Below are positions 42,271 to 51,347 of a stretch of 64,000 bases of DNA, piece by piece; positions within the stretch are counted from its first letter, which is position 1, and every line of letters begins with the position of its first letter. The notes beneath the pieces were generated by a model. The model was not told the origin of the DNA. It ran no database searches and was given only the letters and a program-made list of their open reading frames with translations. Source of the stretch: an uncultured Flavobacteriaceae bacterium (lineage in GTDB: Bacteria > Bacteroidota > Bacteroidia > Flavobacteriales > Flavobacteriaceae); NCBI GenBank assembly GCA_947495135.1, contig CANLXN010000001.1, positions 682,001 to 746,000 of the forward strand, given 5' to 3'. A program made the translations under genes and the position numbers.

Positions 42271-44274
42271 ATGAGCTCCCAAACTACGCCTAAAATCTAT
42301 TTCGATTACAATCGTGGCGACATCGACGACCTTACCTTAATTTCATTGTATCGGCGTATGCTAAAGCCTCGACTCATCGAAGAGAAGATGCTTATTTTAC
42401 TTCGACAAGGAAAAATCTCAAAATGGTTTAGTGGTATTGGCCAAGAAGCTATCTCTGTTGGAGTTGCGTCTGTGCTAGATAAAGAAGAATATATCTTGCC
42501 AATGCACCGTAATCTCGGTGTTTTTACTACTCGTGACATACCGCTTAACAGATTGTTTTCTCAGTGGCAAGGAAAGGCAAATGGCTTTACCAAAGGGCGG
42601 GATAGAAGTTTTCATTTTGGTACCCAAGAGTACAATATTGTTGGAATGATCTCCCATCTTGGGCCGCAATTTGGGGTCGCTGATGGAATTGCTTTGGCAA
42701 ATCTTTTAAAAGACAATAAACAAGTCTGCGCAGTATTTACAGGAGAAGGAGGATCTAGTGAAGGAGACATCCATGAAGCGTTGAACGTAGCATCCGTTTG
42801 GAGTCTTCCTGTTTTGTTTTGCATTGAAAACAACGGCTACGGACTCTCAACACCCACAACAGAACAATATAATTGTGAGCACTTGGCAGATAGAGGCAAG
42901 GGGTATGGAATGGAATCACATATAGTTGATGGAAATAATATTTTAGAAGTTTTTTCTAAACTGAATGATTTAGTAAAGAGTATGCGCTCTAATCCACGGC
43001 CTATATTGTTAGAATTTAAAACATTCCGCATGAGAGGTCATGAAGAGGCCAGTGGAACAAAATATGTTCCAGAGGAGTTAATGACAGAATGGGCAGCAAA
43101 AGACCCTTTGATAAATTTTGAAAAATATTTACTTTCCGAAGGGCTTCTTTCAGAAACAAAAGTAGAGACGTTTAAGACTCAAATTAAGAACGAAATAAAC
43201 GAGAATTTAGAGCTCGCTTTTGCTGAAGAAGAAATCTCATCGACTACAACTAATGAACTAAGTGATGTATATAAAGAGTTTGTATATCAGGAAGTTAATC
43301 CAAACGAAAAAACAGAAGAACTCCGATTAGTAGACGCTATTGCCGAAGGACTTAAGCAATCCATGGAGCGTCATGAAAACTCCGTGATAATGGGACAGGA
43401 CATTGCCGAATATGGAGGAGTTTTTAAAATTACCGATGGCTTTTTGGAGGCTTTTGGAAAAGACCGTGTTAGAAATACACCTATCTGTGAATCTGCTATT
43501 GTATCTGCGGCCATGGGACTTTCTATTAGCGGCATGAAAGCGATCATGGAAATGCAATTCGCAGATTTTGTAACATCGGGTTTTAATCCTATTGTTAATT
43601 ATCTAGCCAAATCTCATTATCGTTGGAATCAAGAAGCAGATGTAGTCATCCGCATGCCTTGTGGTGCAGGAGTGGGAGCAGGACCTTTTCACAGTCAGAC
43701 AAACGAAGCATGGTTTACCCATACACCTGGATTAAAAGTGGTTTACCCAGCTTTTCCATACGATGCAAAAGGGCTTTTAGCTACTGCGATCGAAGATCCA
43801 AACCCCGTTTTATTTTTTGAACACAAAGCCTTGTACCGAAGCATTCGACAGCAAGTACCGACCAATTACTACACCTTACCAATTGGAAAGGCAGCAATGA
43901 TAGCCTCTGGTGAAGAAGTAACCATTATTACCTATGGAGCAGGTGTTCATTGGGCTATGAATGAGCTAGAAAAGAACCCTGTTTCTTCAGATTTAATCGA
44001 TCTTAGGACACTCTCTCCTTTAGATACTGAAGCTATTTATGCTTCTGTAAAGAAAACAGGAAAAGTATTGATTTTGCAGGAAGATTCTATGTTTGGCGGA
44101 ATGGCGAGTGACATTTCAGCACTAATTGCTGAAAATTGCTTTGAGTTTCTAGATGCACCTATCAAACGAGTGGCAAGCTTAGAAACTCCAGTGCCTTTTG
44201 CGGCCAATTTAGAAGCAGATTATTTGCCTCATGAACGTTTCAGTCTAGCTTTAAAAGAATTGTTGTCTTTTTAA
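42271..44274 (+). CDS. 2-oxoacid dehydrogenase E1, alpha and beta subunits fused
   Basis: A 667-residue thiamine-diphosphate enzyme. The alpha half (about 1-330) has 'F-T-G-E-G-G-S-S-E-G-D' (ThDP/Mg motif, about 150-160), 'N-N-G-Y-G-L-S-T-P' and 'R-M-R-G-H-E' (phosphorylation-loop region). The beta half (about 345-667) has 'G-Q-D-I-A-E-Y-G-G-V-F' and 'M-E-M-Q-F-A-D-F' . Fused E1 of this kind serves branched-chain 2-oxoacid oxidation or a pyruvate-like reaction in Bacteroidota; E2 and E3 are not in the window. The fusion fixes subunit stoichiometry. Confidence 0.9.
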   Translation: MSSQTTPKIYFDYNRGDIDDLTLISLYRRMLKPRLIEEKMLILLRQGKISKWFSGIGQEAISVGVASVLDKEEYILPMHRNLGVFTTRDIPLNRLFSQWQGKANGFTKGRDRSFHFGTQEYNIVGMISHLGPQFGVADGIALANLLKDNKQVCAVFTGEGGSSEGDIHEALNVASVWSLPVLFCIENNGYGLSTPTTEQYNCEHLADRGKGYGMESHIVDGNNILEVFSKLNDLVKSMRSNPRPILLEFKTFRMRGHEEASGTKYVPEELMTEWAAKDPLINFEKYLLSEGLLSETKVETFKTQIKNEINENLELAFAEEEISSTTTNELSDVYKEFVYQEVNPNEKTEELRLVDAIAEGLKQSMERHENSVIMGQDIAEYGGVFKITDGFLEAFGKDRVRNTPICESAIVSAAMGLSISGMKAIMEMQFADFVTSGFNPIVNYLAKSHYRWNQEADVVIRMPCGAGVGAGPFHSQTNEAWFTHTPGLKVVYPAFPYDAKGLLATAIEDPNPVLFFEHKALYRSIRQQVPTNYYTLPIGKAAMIASGEEVTIITYGAGVHWAMNELEKNPVSSDLIDLRTLSPLDTEAIYASVKKTGKVLILQEDSMFGGMASDISALIAENCFEFLDAPIKRVASLETPVPFAANLEADYLPHERFSLALKELLSF

Positions 44275-44429
44275 GTATTTAACAAAATCTGTTAAACTTC
44301 TAAAAAACAATCGCTTTTGTATTTAAATGATAACTACCTTCGTGGTACCATCAACCATTGTACTAAATGTCTTTTCGATATGAGTCAACCTTATTATTGT
44401 ATGAATTAATAAAGTGACTTCTCGCATCA

Positions 44430-44437
44430 TACCTTTG
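44430..44437 (+). promoter_or_regulatory. -7 promoter box (TACCTTTG) of the lipocalin-like/OmpA pair
   Basis: TACCTTTG, 47 nt before the ATG at 44485. Confidence 0.5.
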
Positions 44438-44484
44438 TTCTTGCGGTTATGGTAAACAACTAGATAAACCTAAAACTAATAATT

Positions 44485-44964
44485 ATGAGAAAAATTCTTG
44501 CAGTATTAATGCTCGCAGCGCTTACTTTTTCATGTGGGACGCCGAAGACGGTCATACAGTCGAAAAAAGTAATAAAAGGCTATTGGTCATTAGACAACAT
44601 TAGCTATAGTAAATCGGGCACCTTCAACGTTAGCTTGTTGAACGACACCTCCAAAGAATGCTTCGAGGGAAGTAAGTGGCGATTTATACCAAATAACAAT
44701 ACTGGAAAGTATACCATAGACAACAGCGACTGCCCAACTGGTGAGCGAAACTTTGTCTTTACTATTCAGCAAATGGACCAAGATACCGGGCTATACGACT
44801 TCCTTTTGAAGCCGACCAATGAAAAAAACAAATCGGAAACCAACCTGGGCTTTCGCCTTAGGCTTTCCCAATTGAGCGAATCGTCTATGCAATGGGAACA
44901 AACTGTTGAGTTAGATGGCGCTCCGTTTACAATTAGTATGAACTTTTCTAAAATTGAAGAATAA
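44485..44964 (+). CDS. Lipocalin-like lipoprotein
   Basis: A 159-residue lipoprotein (lipobox 'T-F-S-C17', then G-T-P-K). The mature part starts 'K-G-Y-W-S-L-D-N-I-S-Y' and has 'C-F-E-G-S-K-W-R-F-I-P-N-N-N-T-G-K-Y' and 'M-Q-W-E-Q-T-V-E' , as in lipocalin-like proteins of Bacteroidota. The next gene, an OmpA-family lipoprotein, overlaps its stop by one base, so the two probably act together at the outer membrane. Confidence 0.85.
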   Translation: MRKILAVLMLAALTFSCGTPKTVIQSKKVIKGYWSLDNISYSKSGTFNVSLLNDTSKECFEGSKWRFIPNNNTGKYTIDNSDCPTGERNFVFTIQQMDQDTGLYDFLLKPTNEKNKSETNLGFRLRLSQLSESSMQWEQTVELDGAPFTISMNFSKIEE

Positions 44965-45674
44965 TGAAAATCCTAGTAAAAAATATATCGATTGCCCTGC
45001 TGAGTCTTACCATAGTTGTTGGGCTAACAAGCTGTGAGGCAACTAAGAATGCCAATAATAAACAAAAAGGTGCCGTTATTGGTGCTGCTGGTGGAGCTAT
45101 TTTAGGAGCTATCATTGGAAACAATGCTGGTAAAGGTGGTAATGGTGAAATTGGAGCTGTTATTGGTGGTGTAGCTGGTGGAGCTGCAGGGGTGCTAATA
45201 GGCGCAAAAATGGACAAGAATGCACAAAAAATTGAAGAAGAAATCCCAGGAGCTCAAGTAGAGCGTGTGGACGATGGAATTGTAATTACCTTCGACGAAA
45301 ATAGTGGTGTTTTCTTTGAAACAAGTAAATACAATATCAATGCCTCCTCAAGAGAAACATTAGATAAACTGGCAGCAGTAATGCTAGAATTTCCAGATAC
45401 CAATGTACTTGTAATAGGGCACACAGACAGCTCTGGACAGGATGCCTATAATTTAACGTTATCGAAAAACCGAGCAGAGTCTGTTACTAATTATTTTGTT
45501 AGCACAAAAGGATTAAGCGCAGGACGCTTTACGACCAATTGGTTTGGAGAAGAAAGTCCTATTGCATCCAATGATACGGCAGAAGGTCGGGCCCAAAACC
45601 GTCGAGTAAATGTGGTATTAGTGCCAAACGATAAAATGAAGGAAGACGCTGAAAAAGAAGCGGAAGGAAATTAA
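44964..45674 (+). CDS. OmpA-family lipoprotein with glycine-zipper
   Basis: A 236-residue lipoprotein (lipobox 'L-T-S-C27'). A glycine-zipper stretch (about 38-85, repeated G-A-x-x-G-A) likely inserts in or lies along the membrane; then an OmpA C-terminal peptidoglycan-binding domain (about 110-225) with 'N-V-L-V-I-G-H-T-D-S-S-G' , 'L-S-K-N-R-A-E-S-V' and 'N-R-R-V-N-V-V' . Anchors outer membrane to the cell wall. Translationally coupled to the preceding gene. Confidence 0.93.
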   Translation: MKILVKNISIALLSLTIVVGLTSCEATKNANNKQKGAVIGAAGGAILGAIIGNNAGKGGNGEIGAVIGGVAGGAAGVLIGAKMDKNAQKIEEEIPGAQVERVDDGIVITFDENSGVFFETSKYNINASSRETLDKLAAVMLEFPDTNVLVIGHTDSSGQDAYNLTLSKNRAESVTNYFVSTKGLSAGRFTTNWFGEESPIASNDTAEGRAQNRRVNVVLVPNDKMKEDAEKEAEGN

Positions 45675-45697
45675 TATTCGAATTTTAATTCATTCTG

Positions 45698-45743
45698 AAA
45701 AGGTGCATTTCATGACAAATTTGTTATAGAATGCACCTTTTTT
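45698..45743 (+). terminator. Strong intrinsic terminator after the OmpA gene
   Basis: AAAAGGTGCATT / AATGCACCTTTT: a 12-bp perfect stem with a 20-nt loop and a T-run (TTTTTT), 24 nt after the stop. It separates the OmpA pair from the polyketide cluster. Confidence 0.85.
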
Positions 45744-45799
45744 ATTAAACAATTGTAAATTCTCTTTCTGTTTCGAATAATTCGTCCTTTCTTTAAGTA

Positions 45800-46927
45800 T
45801 TGGTTAAAAATTCTACATACGACTTAATAATTGTAGGCGGAGGCTTGGCAGGACTTTGCTGTGCACTGCATTTGTCCAAACACCATTTAAAAATTCTTTT
45901 AATTGAAAAGTATGAATATCCTCATCATAAGGTGTGTGGGGAGTATGTTTCTAACGAGATTATGCCTTATCTAAATGGACTCGGGGTAGATCCTTTTGCA
46001 AAAGGAGCTGTTCCTATATCAAAATTTGAGATAAGCGCTAAAGATGGTCAATTAGTTTCGTCTAAGCTCCCGTTGGGCGGATTCGGAATATCAAGATATA
46101 CGCTGGACCATATGATTTATGAGCAAATAAAGGATCGGGTAGAAGTGGTCTTTTCGACTGTGGAATCCATTCTCTTTTCTTCAGAAATTTTCTCGGTTAG
46201 AACAATTTTAAAAGACACCTATACGTCTAATTTTGTGGTAGGCGCCTTCGGAAAGCGATCGTTGCTAGACAACTTCCTAAATCGTTCTTTTATTCAGCAG
46301 AAATCACCCTGGCTAGGTGTGAAAGCGCATTATGATTATAATTTTCCTGAGGAAAAAGTAGCATTACACAATTTTGAAGGTGGCTACTGCGGGCTATCCA
46401 AGATAGAATCTGGTGCTGTAAACGCCTGCTATTTAACGACCTTTAAATCGTTCAAACCATTTGGAAGTATAGAAATATTTCAGAAAGAACAATTATCGAA
46501 AAACCCTCATTTAGAAGATTTTTTCGCAAATGCCAAACCCTTGTGGGACAAACCCCTCACCATTAGTCAGATCTCTTTTGAAAAAAAGAAGGCAGTGGAA
46601 GATCATATTTTTATGATTGGAGATAGTGCGGGTCTAATTCATCCTCTTTGTGGTAACGGTATGGCCATGGCTGTGCATAGTGCAAAGCTGTTTAGCGAGC
46701 TTTTCTTAGAGGCCTTTCAGAAACAAGAGTTTAATCGAACTAAATTAGAACAAACCTATCTCATTAAATGGGAAGAAACATTTAGCAAACGACTTTATAA
46801 CGGCAGACTCATTCAAAACATGTTATTGAGCCCAATTACGGCACATATGGGTTTAAAAATAGCCCAATTATTCCCTTCTATTTTACCCAAAGTAATAAAG
46901 AAAACGCACGGAGATTTACTTATATGA
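45800..46927 (+). CDS. FAD-dependent oxidoreductase of the polyketide cluster
   Basis: A 375-residue flavoprotein. N-terminal dinucleotide fold 'D-L-I-I-V-G-G-G-L-A-G-L-C-C-A' (about residues 8-22), then 'K-V-C-G-E-Y-V-S-N-E' and the second FAD motif 'M-I-G-D-S-A-G-L-I-H-P-L-C-G-N-G-M' (about 272-288). This is the geranylgeranyl-reductase/aromatic-hydroxylase superfamily. The start is TTG; no ATG keeps the Rossmann motif. It overlaps the next gene by 4 nt. In analogous phenolic-lipid clusters (srsABC of Streptomyces) a flavoprotein hydroxylates the polyketide; a reductase role is equally possible. Confidence 0.82.
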   Translation: MVKNSTYDLIIVGGGLAGLCCALHLSKHHLKILLIEKYEYPHHKVCGEYVSNEIMPYLNGLGVDPFAKGAVPISKFEISAKDGQLVSSKLPLGGFGISRYTLDHMIYEQIKDRVEVVFSTVESILFSSEIFSVRTILKDTYTSNFVVGAFGKRSLLDNFLNRSFIQQKSPWLGVKAHYDYNFPEEKVALHNFEGGYCGLSKIESGAVNACYLTTFKSFKPFGSIEIFQKEQLSKNPHLEDFFANAKPLWDKPLTISQISFEKKKAVEDHIFMIGDSAGLIHPLCGNGMAMAVHSAKLFSELFLEAFQKQEFNRTKLEQTYLIKWEETFSKRLYNGRLIQNMLLSPITAHMGLKIAQLFPSILPKVIKKTHGDLLI

Positions 46928-47649
46928 TTACGTATTCAACAAAATATCGGTCAAAACAGTCAGAAATAATGGACGATTTCAACCTTCAAGGAGAAGAGAT
47001 GAAAGTGCTATTGTCTGATCTGGAGCGAGTAAACAGGTTATTAGGTGGATACGGCATTACCTGCAGCGGAATTGAATATCTGCTTAAAGACTGGCCAAAA
47101 GACACTCCAGTGAGATTACTCGATATTGGCTGTGGAGATGGTGCGATGCTTAGACATTGTGGCGATTGGGCATTAAAAAATGGATATAAAGTTCATTTAA
47201 TTGGAGTAGATGCGAATCCGCATATTCTAGAAGAAGCCAAAGTGCGATCTGCTCATTTTAGAAATAGTACCTTTAATACAGTGGATGTTTTTAATAATCC
47301 TCAACTTTTACCAGCATTTGATATAGCTTTATGTACACTCTTTTTACATCATTTTCCTAATGATCAAATAACTTCATTATTGAAAGATTTATCGGAACGG
47401 GGAAAGGTTGGTGTGGTGGTAAACGACTTACACCGAAGTAGATTAGCGTTTTGGTTGTTCAAGTTGTTCGCAATGGTGTTTATTAAAACTAGAATAGCTA
47501 GACATGACGGACAGGTATCCGTTGCAAGGGGCTTTAAACGGTATGAGTTAAAGAAAATTTCAGAAAAAATAAATCGAAAAGACCGGATAAGATGGAAATG
47601 GGCGTTTCGATATCAATGGATTATTGAATCTAATAAAACAAGTTCTTGA
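46924..47649 (+). CDS. Class I SAM-dependent methyltransferase of the polyketide cluster
   Basis: A 241-residue methyltransferase. Motif I 'L-L-D-I-G-C-G-D-G-A-M-L' (about residues 59-70), 'L-I-G-V-D-A-N-P' (acidic residue for SAM ribose), 'F-D-I-A-L-C-T-L-F-L-H-H-F' . An arginine/lysine-rich C-terminus follows. It is translated with the flavoprotein (4-nt overlap) and precedes the polyketide synthase, so the likely substrate is the polyketide product. Confidence 0.88.
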   Translation: MITYSTKYRSKQSEIMDDFNLQGEEMKVLLSDLERVNRLLGGYGITCSGIEYLLKDWPKDTPVRLLDIGCGDGAMLRHCGDWALKNGYKVHLIGVDANPHILEEAKVRSAHFRNSTFNTVDVFNNPQLLPAFDIALCTLFLHHFPNDQITSLLKDLSERGKVGVVVNDLHRSRLAFWLFKLFAMVFIKTRIARHDGQVSVARGFKRYELKKISEKINRKDRIRWKWAFRYQWIIESNKTSS

Positions 47650-47669
47650 TAAAAGGAATTTATAGAAAT

Positions 47670-48722
47670 ATGAGCGTAAAAATAGTAGCAGCAGCTAAAC
47701 AATTACCAAAATACACAAGAGAAACCAAAGAAATTCTTCCCTTTGTAGAGACATGGCTGCAAAATCAAGACGACCGATTTAAAAGAAAAGTTCTTAAGAT
47801 TTTTCAAGGTGCAGGAGTCGACAGAAGGTATTCTATAATGGATGCCCACGAAGTTTTTTTAAACACCAGCTTCGAAGAACGAAACAATATTTATGTGCGT
47901 GAGGTCAAGAAACTAGGTAGACAATGTCTTGAGAAAGCCTTGAATAAGGCAAGTTGGCAACCTAAAGACGTGGATTTTATCATTACAGTAAGTTGCACAG
48001 GAATTATGATTCCGTCCGTAGATGCCTATCTAATTAACGAATTAGGCATGCGTCAGGATGTGGTTCGTTTGCCAGTTACAGAAATGGGATGCGCTGCGGG
48101 AGTTTCAGGTATAATTTATGCACAGAATTTTCTAAAAGCGAATCCGGGGAAACGAGCGGCAGTAGTGGCGCTGGAATCTCCAACGGCCACTTTTCAATTG
48201 GATGACTATTCGATGGTGAACATTGTGAGTGCAGCTATTTTCGGTGACGGAGCAGCTTGTGTCCTTCTTTCTTCTGAAGACGATGCAATTGGGCCTAAAA
48301 TTTTAAATGAAGCTATGTACCATTTTTATGACGCTACTAGCATGATGGGATTCAAGCTAGTCAATACTGGTCTTCAGATGATATTAGATAAGGAAGTACC
48401 CGAAAAAATTGCTGCCCATTTCCCTGAGATTGTGCATCCTTTTTTAGCTGAAAGCGGCAAAACTATTGAAGAAGTGAACCATTTAATTTTTCATCCAGGA
48501 GGTAAGAAGATTGTCCAAACAGTGGAAGAACTTTTTGGAGGTCTTGGAAAGAATATTGACGACACCAAAGAAGTTCTCAAATTGTACGGTAATATGAGCA
48601 GCGCGACTGTTCTTTATGTATTGGAACGTTTCTTAGATAAAGACATACCCAAAGGAGAATTAGGCTTAATGCTTAGTTTTGGCCCAGGGTTTTCCGCACA
48701 ACGAATTTTATTGGAATTTTAA
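47670..48722 (+). CDS. Type III polyketide synthase
   Basis: A 350-residue chalcone/stilbene-synthase-type enzyme. The catalytic triad is C141 (in 'E-M-G-C-A-A-G'), H275 (in 'L-I-F-H-P-G-G-K-K') and N308 (in 'L-Y-G-N-M-S-S-A-T'). These enzymes extend an acyl starter with malonyl-CoA and cyclise it to pyrones or resorcinols; with a dedicated fatty-acid-like set downstream, a lipid starter is likely. I prefer the ATG at 47670 over a TTG at 47646 because the family begins 'M-S-V-K-I-V' . Stop and start of the preceding gene lie just before. Confidence 0.93.
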   Translation: MSVKIVAAAKQLPKYTRETKEILPFVETWLQNQDDRFKRKVLKIFQGAGVDRRYSIMDAHEVFLNTSFEERNNIYVREVKKLGRQCLEKALNKASWQPKDVDFIITVSCTGIMIPSVDAYLINELGMRQDVVRLPVTEMGCAAGVSGIIYAQNFLKANPGKRAAVVALESPTATFQLDDYSMVNIVSAAIFGDGAACVLLSSEDDAIGPKILNEAMYHFYDATSMMGFKLVNTGLQMILDKEVPEKIAAHFPEIVHPFLAESGKTIEEVNHLIFHPGGKKIVQTVEELFGGLGKNIDDTKEVLKLYGNMSSATVLYVLERFLDKDIPKGELGLMLSFGPGFSAQRILLEF

Positions 48723-48756
48723 GGAAGGGTTATTAGCATAAAACAGTGAAATTAAT

Positions 48757-49527
48757 ATGAACAACGATCATCAATATGCCTTAATTTTGGGAGGTAGCAG
48801 TGGCTTAGGCCTTGCGAGTGCGAAACGATTAGCCGCATCTGGCCTAAACATCTGTATCGTGCACCGTGACCGAAAAAGCGAATTAGAACCTTTTTTTTCA
48901 GCAATAAACGAAATGAAGCGTTTTGGGGTAAAAGTGATTTCTTATAATAAAGATGCATTAAAGACCGAGACCATTGCTGAAGTAATCAATATCTTACCAA
49001 AAAAATCTGTAAAGGTTCTACTCCATAGCGTTGCTAAAGGAACCGTAAAGCCTTTGTTTTCTGAAGATGGAACTGAACTTTCCAAAGAAGATTTTGTGAT
49101 AACCATCAATGCTATGGCTTTAAGTTGGTTCGATTGGAGCAATGCATTGATAAAATCAGATTTATTCGCGGAAGACGCCCGAAACATAGCCTTCACCAGC
49201 GAAGGAAATACCAAATCTTGGAAGTACTACGGAGCTGTTTCTGCAGCAAAAGCGACCTTGGAGGCACTCATGAGACAGATGGCGACCGAATACGCACCAC
49301 TTAAAATAACCACCAACTGCATCCAAGCAGGAATGACCAGAACCAAATCTTTTGGTATGATTCCTGGTAGCGAGCAAATAGCCCAGTTCGCGGAAAAACG
49401 AAATCCGTTTAACCGATTAACCGAGCCAGAAGATGTGGCTAAGGTTGTTGAGCTCTTAAGTAGTGATAAAGCTGGATGGATTAACGGAACGGTTTTAAAA
49501 GTAGACGGGGGTGAAAGTCTACGGTAA
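48757..49527 (+). CDS. SDR enoyl-reductase-like enzyme (FabL-type)
   Basis: A 256-residue short-chain dehydrogenase with N-terminal 'L-G-G-S-S-G-L-G-L-A' and the active-site spacing Y158-x6-K165 (not Y-x3-K). That spacing and the following 'A-T-L-E-A-L-M-R-Q-M-A-T-E-Y-A-P' fit FabI/FabL enoyl-ACP reductases rather than FabG ketoreductases; the end 'V-D-G-G-E-S-L-R' also resembles FabL. It presumably works on the ACP-bound chain made by the next genes. A FabG-like role cannot be fully excluded. Confidence 0.78.
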   Translation: MNNDHQYALILGGSSGLGLASAKRLAASGLNICIVHRDRKSELEPFFSAINEMKRFGVKVISYNKDALKTETIAEVINILPKKSVKVLLHSVAKGTVKPLFSEDGTELSKEDFVITINAMALSWFDWSNALIKSDLFAEDARNIAFTSEGNTKSWKYYGAVSAAKATLEALMRQMATEYAPLKITTNCIQAGMTRTKSFGMIPGSEQIAQFAEKRNPFNRLTEPEDVAKVVELLSSDKAGWINGTVLKVDGGESLR

Positions 49528-49583
49528 TACATTTAGCGTCAATTTAAAACGTAATAACTCATAAGAGATTATCAAATACATCA

Positions 49584-50063
49584 ATGAAAGAACGGTTGGA
49601 TATCATAAAATCTGAATTACCATATTCTGCACCCTTTTTATTTGTGGATGAATTGGTAGCTATTTCGAATACTGGGGCCAAGGGGATATACACCTTTAAA
49701 GAAGACGAGTATTTTTATAAAGGACATTTCAAAGGAAACCCAATCACTCCAGGCGTAATTCTTATCGAATGCATGGCGCAGATAGGAGTGGTATGTTTTG
49801 GAATCTATTTAATTCAGGAGTCGTTTTTAGAAAATAAGTTGAAGGATCAAATTGCTGCTCAAAAAACTCTAGGGCCAATTAAAATTGCTTTGGCCAGCTC
49901 TCAAATAGATTTTTATCTTCCGGTGTTGCCGGGCGAAAGAGTAGAGGTTATTTCAGAGAAAGAGTATTTTAGGTTTGGTAAATTAAAATGTAAGGTAAAA
50001 ATGATGAATGCAAAAGGAGAGTTGGTATGCAAAGGCACTATTAGTGGAATGATCGCTAAATAA
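49584..50063 (+). CDS. FabZ-like 3-hydroxyacyl-ACP dehydratase
   Basis: A 159-residue hotdog-fold dehydratase. The catalytic pair is H48 (in 'Y-K-G-H-F-K-G-N-P') and E62 (in 'G-V-I-L-I-E-C-M-A-Q'). Length is typical. It sits between the SDR and the ketosynthase in a tight run (12 nt to the latter). Confidence 0.85.
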   Translation: MKERLDIIKSELPYSAPFLFVDELVAISNTGAKGIYTFKEDEYFYKGHFKGNPITPGVILIECMAQIGVVCFGIYLIQESFLENKLKDQIAAQKTLGPIKIALASSQIDFYLPVLPGERVEVISEKEYFRFGKLKCKVKMMNAKGELVCKGTISGMIAK

Positions 50064-50075
50064 TTTAAAATTTAA

Positions 50076-51347
50076 ATGAAAAAGAGAGTAGTTGTTACAG
50101 GACTAGGAATAGCGGCTCCAAACGGAGTTGGAATCCCAGATTTTCTGAAGTCAATAGAGCTAGGGAAATCAGGCATAGAGCATTATTCCAAACTCGCGGA
50201 GCTTAATTTTTCTTGCCAAATTGGTGGTATTCCTCACATTTCAGAAGAAAAAAAGAGAACATACTTCACCGACTTAGAACTGCGTGCCTTTAATAGTAGC
50301 GGAATTCTATATGGAGTTGTTGCAGGAATGGAAGCGGTTCAAAATGCAAAAATCAAAATCCATAAGGACGAACCACTCTGGGATATGGGAATTGTATTTG
50401 GAACTGGAACCAGTGGCGTCGAGAAGTTTAGAGAAGCTATTTATAAATTGGACGAAGGTAAAGTACGGCGTTTGGGAAGCACAACCGTCGCGCAAACTAT
50501 GGCTAGTGGGATAAGCGCATATCTAGGAGGCAAGATAGGTGCAGGAAATAAAGTAACAACTAATTCGTCTGCCTGCGCCACAGGAACCGAAGCAATTTTA
50601 ATGGGTTACGAACATATTGCCAGCGGTAATGCAACTATGATGCTCTGCGGTAGTTGTAGCGACGACGGGCCTTATTTATGGGGCGGTTTTGACGCAATGA
50701 AAGTAACCACTTTTAAACATAATGATACTCCAGAACAGGCTTCCAGACCAATGAGCGAAACGGCAAGTGGATTTGTCCCAGGAAGCGGTGCAGGAGCAGT
50801 AGTTTTAGAGTCGCTAGAAAGTGCACAAGCCAGAGGCGCAATAATTTATGGAGAAGTCTTGGGCGGACAAGTAAATAGCGGAGGGCAACGGCAGGGAGGG
50901 AGCATGACGGCGCCTAACAGTATCGCGGTGCAGCGATGTGTGAAGGAAGCTCTTGAGAATGCAAAGGTGAACGGATCTGAAATAGACTACATCAATGGTC
51001 ATCTTACTGCTACCATCAAAGATCCTGTCGAAATTGAAAATTGGTGTGCCGCCTTAGGTCGAAGTGGGAAAGATTTTCCGTATATCAATTCATTAAAGTC
51101 GATGATAGGGCACGGACTTGCCGCTAGTGGAAGCATGGAAGTTGTTTCCGCTATACTTCAATTACATCACGGTTTTGTTTTTCCCAACATCAATTGTGAA
51201 GATATTCACCCAGAAATTGCACAACTTATTGATTCAGAACAAATTCCGATACGAAAAATAGACGTGCCTTTAAAAACAATAGTAAAAGCTAGTTTTGGCT
51301 TTGGCGATGTGAACGCGTGTATTATCTTTAGAAAAATTTTAACATGA
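50076..51347 (+). CDS. FabF-like beta-ketoacyl-ACP synthase
   Basis: A 423-residue elongating ketosynthase with the triad C167 (in 'N-S-S-A-C-A-T-G'), H309 (in 'N-G-H-L-T-A-T') and H346 (with K341, 'K-S-M-I-G-H'). The usual first-histidine motif H-G-T-S-T is changed to H-L-T-A-T, pointing to a specialised subfamily. It overlaps the acyl carrier protein start by 4 nt, so it would extend chains on that carrier. Confidence 0.9.
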   Translation: MKKRVVVTGLGIAAPNGVGIPDFLKSIELGKSGIEHYSKLAELNFSCQIGGIPHISEEKKRTYFTDLELRAFNSSGILYGVVAGMEAVQNAKIKIHKDEPLWDMGIVFGTGTSGVEKFREAIYKLDEGKVRRLGSTTVAQTMASGISAYLGGKIGAGNKVTTNSSACATGTEAILMGYEHIASGNATMMLCGSCSDDGPYLWGGFDAMKVTTFKHNDTPEQASRPMSETASGFVPGSGAGAVVLESLESAQARGAIIYGEVLGGQVNSGGQRQGGSMTAPNSIAVQRCVKEALENAKVNGSEIDYINGHLTATIKDPVEIENWCAALGRSGKDFPYINSLKSMIGHGLAASGSMEVVSAILQLHHGFVFPNINCEDIHPEIAQLIDSEQIPIRKIDVPLKTIVKASFGFGDVNACIIFRKILT

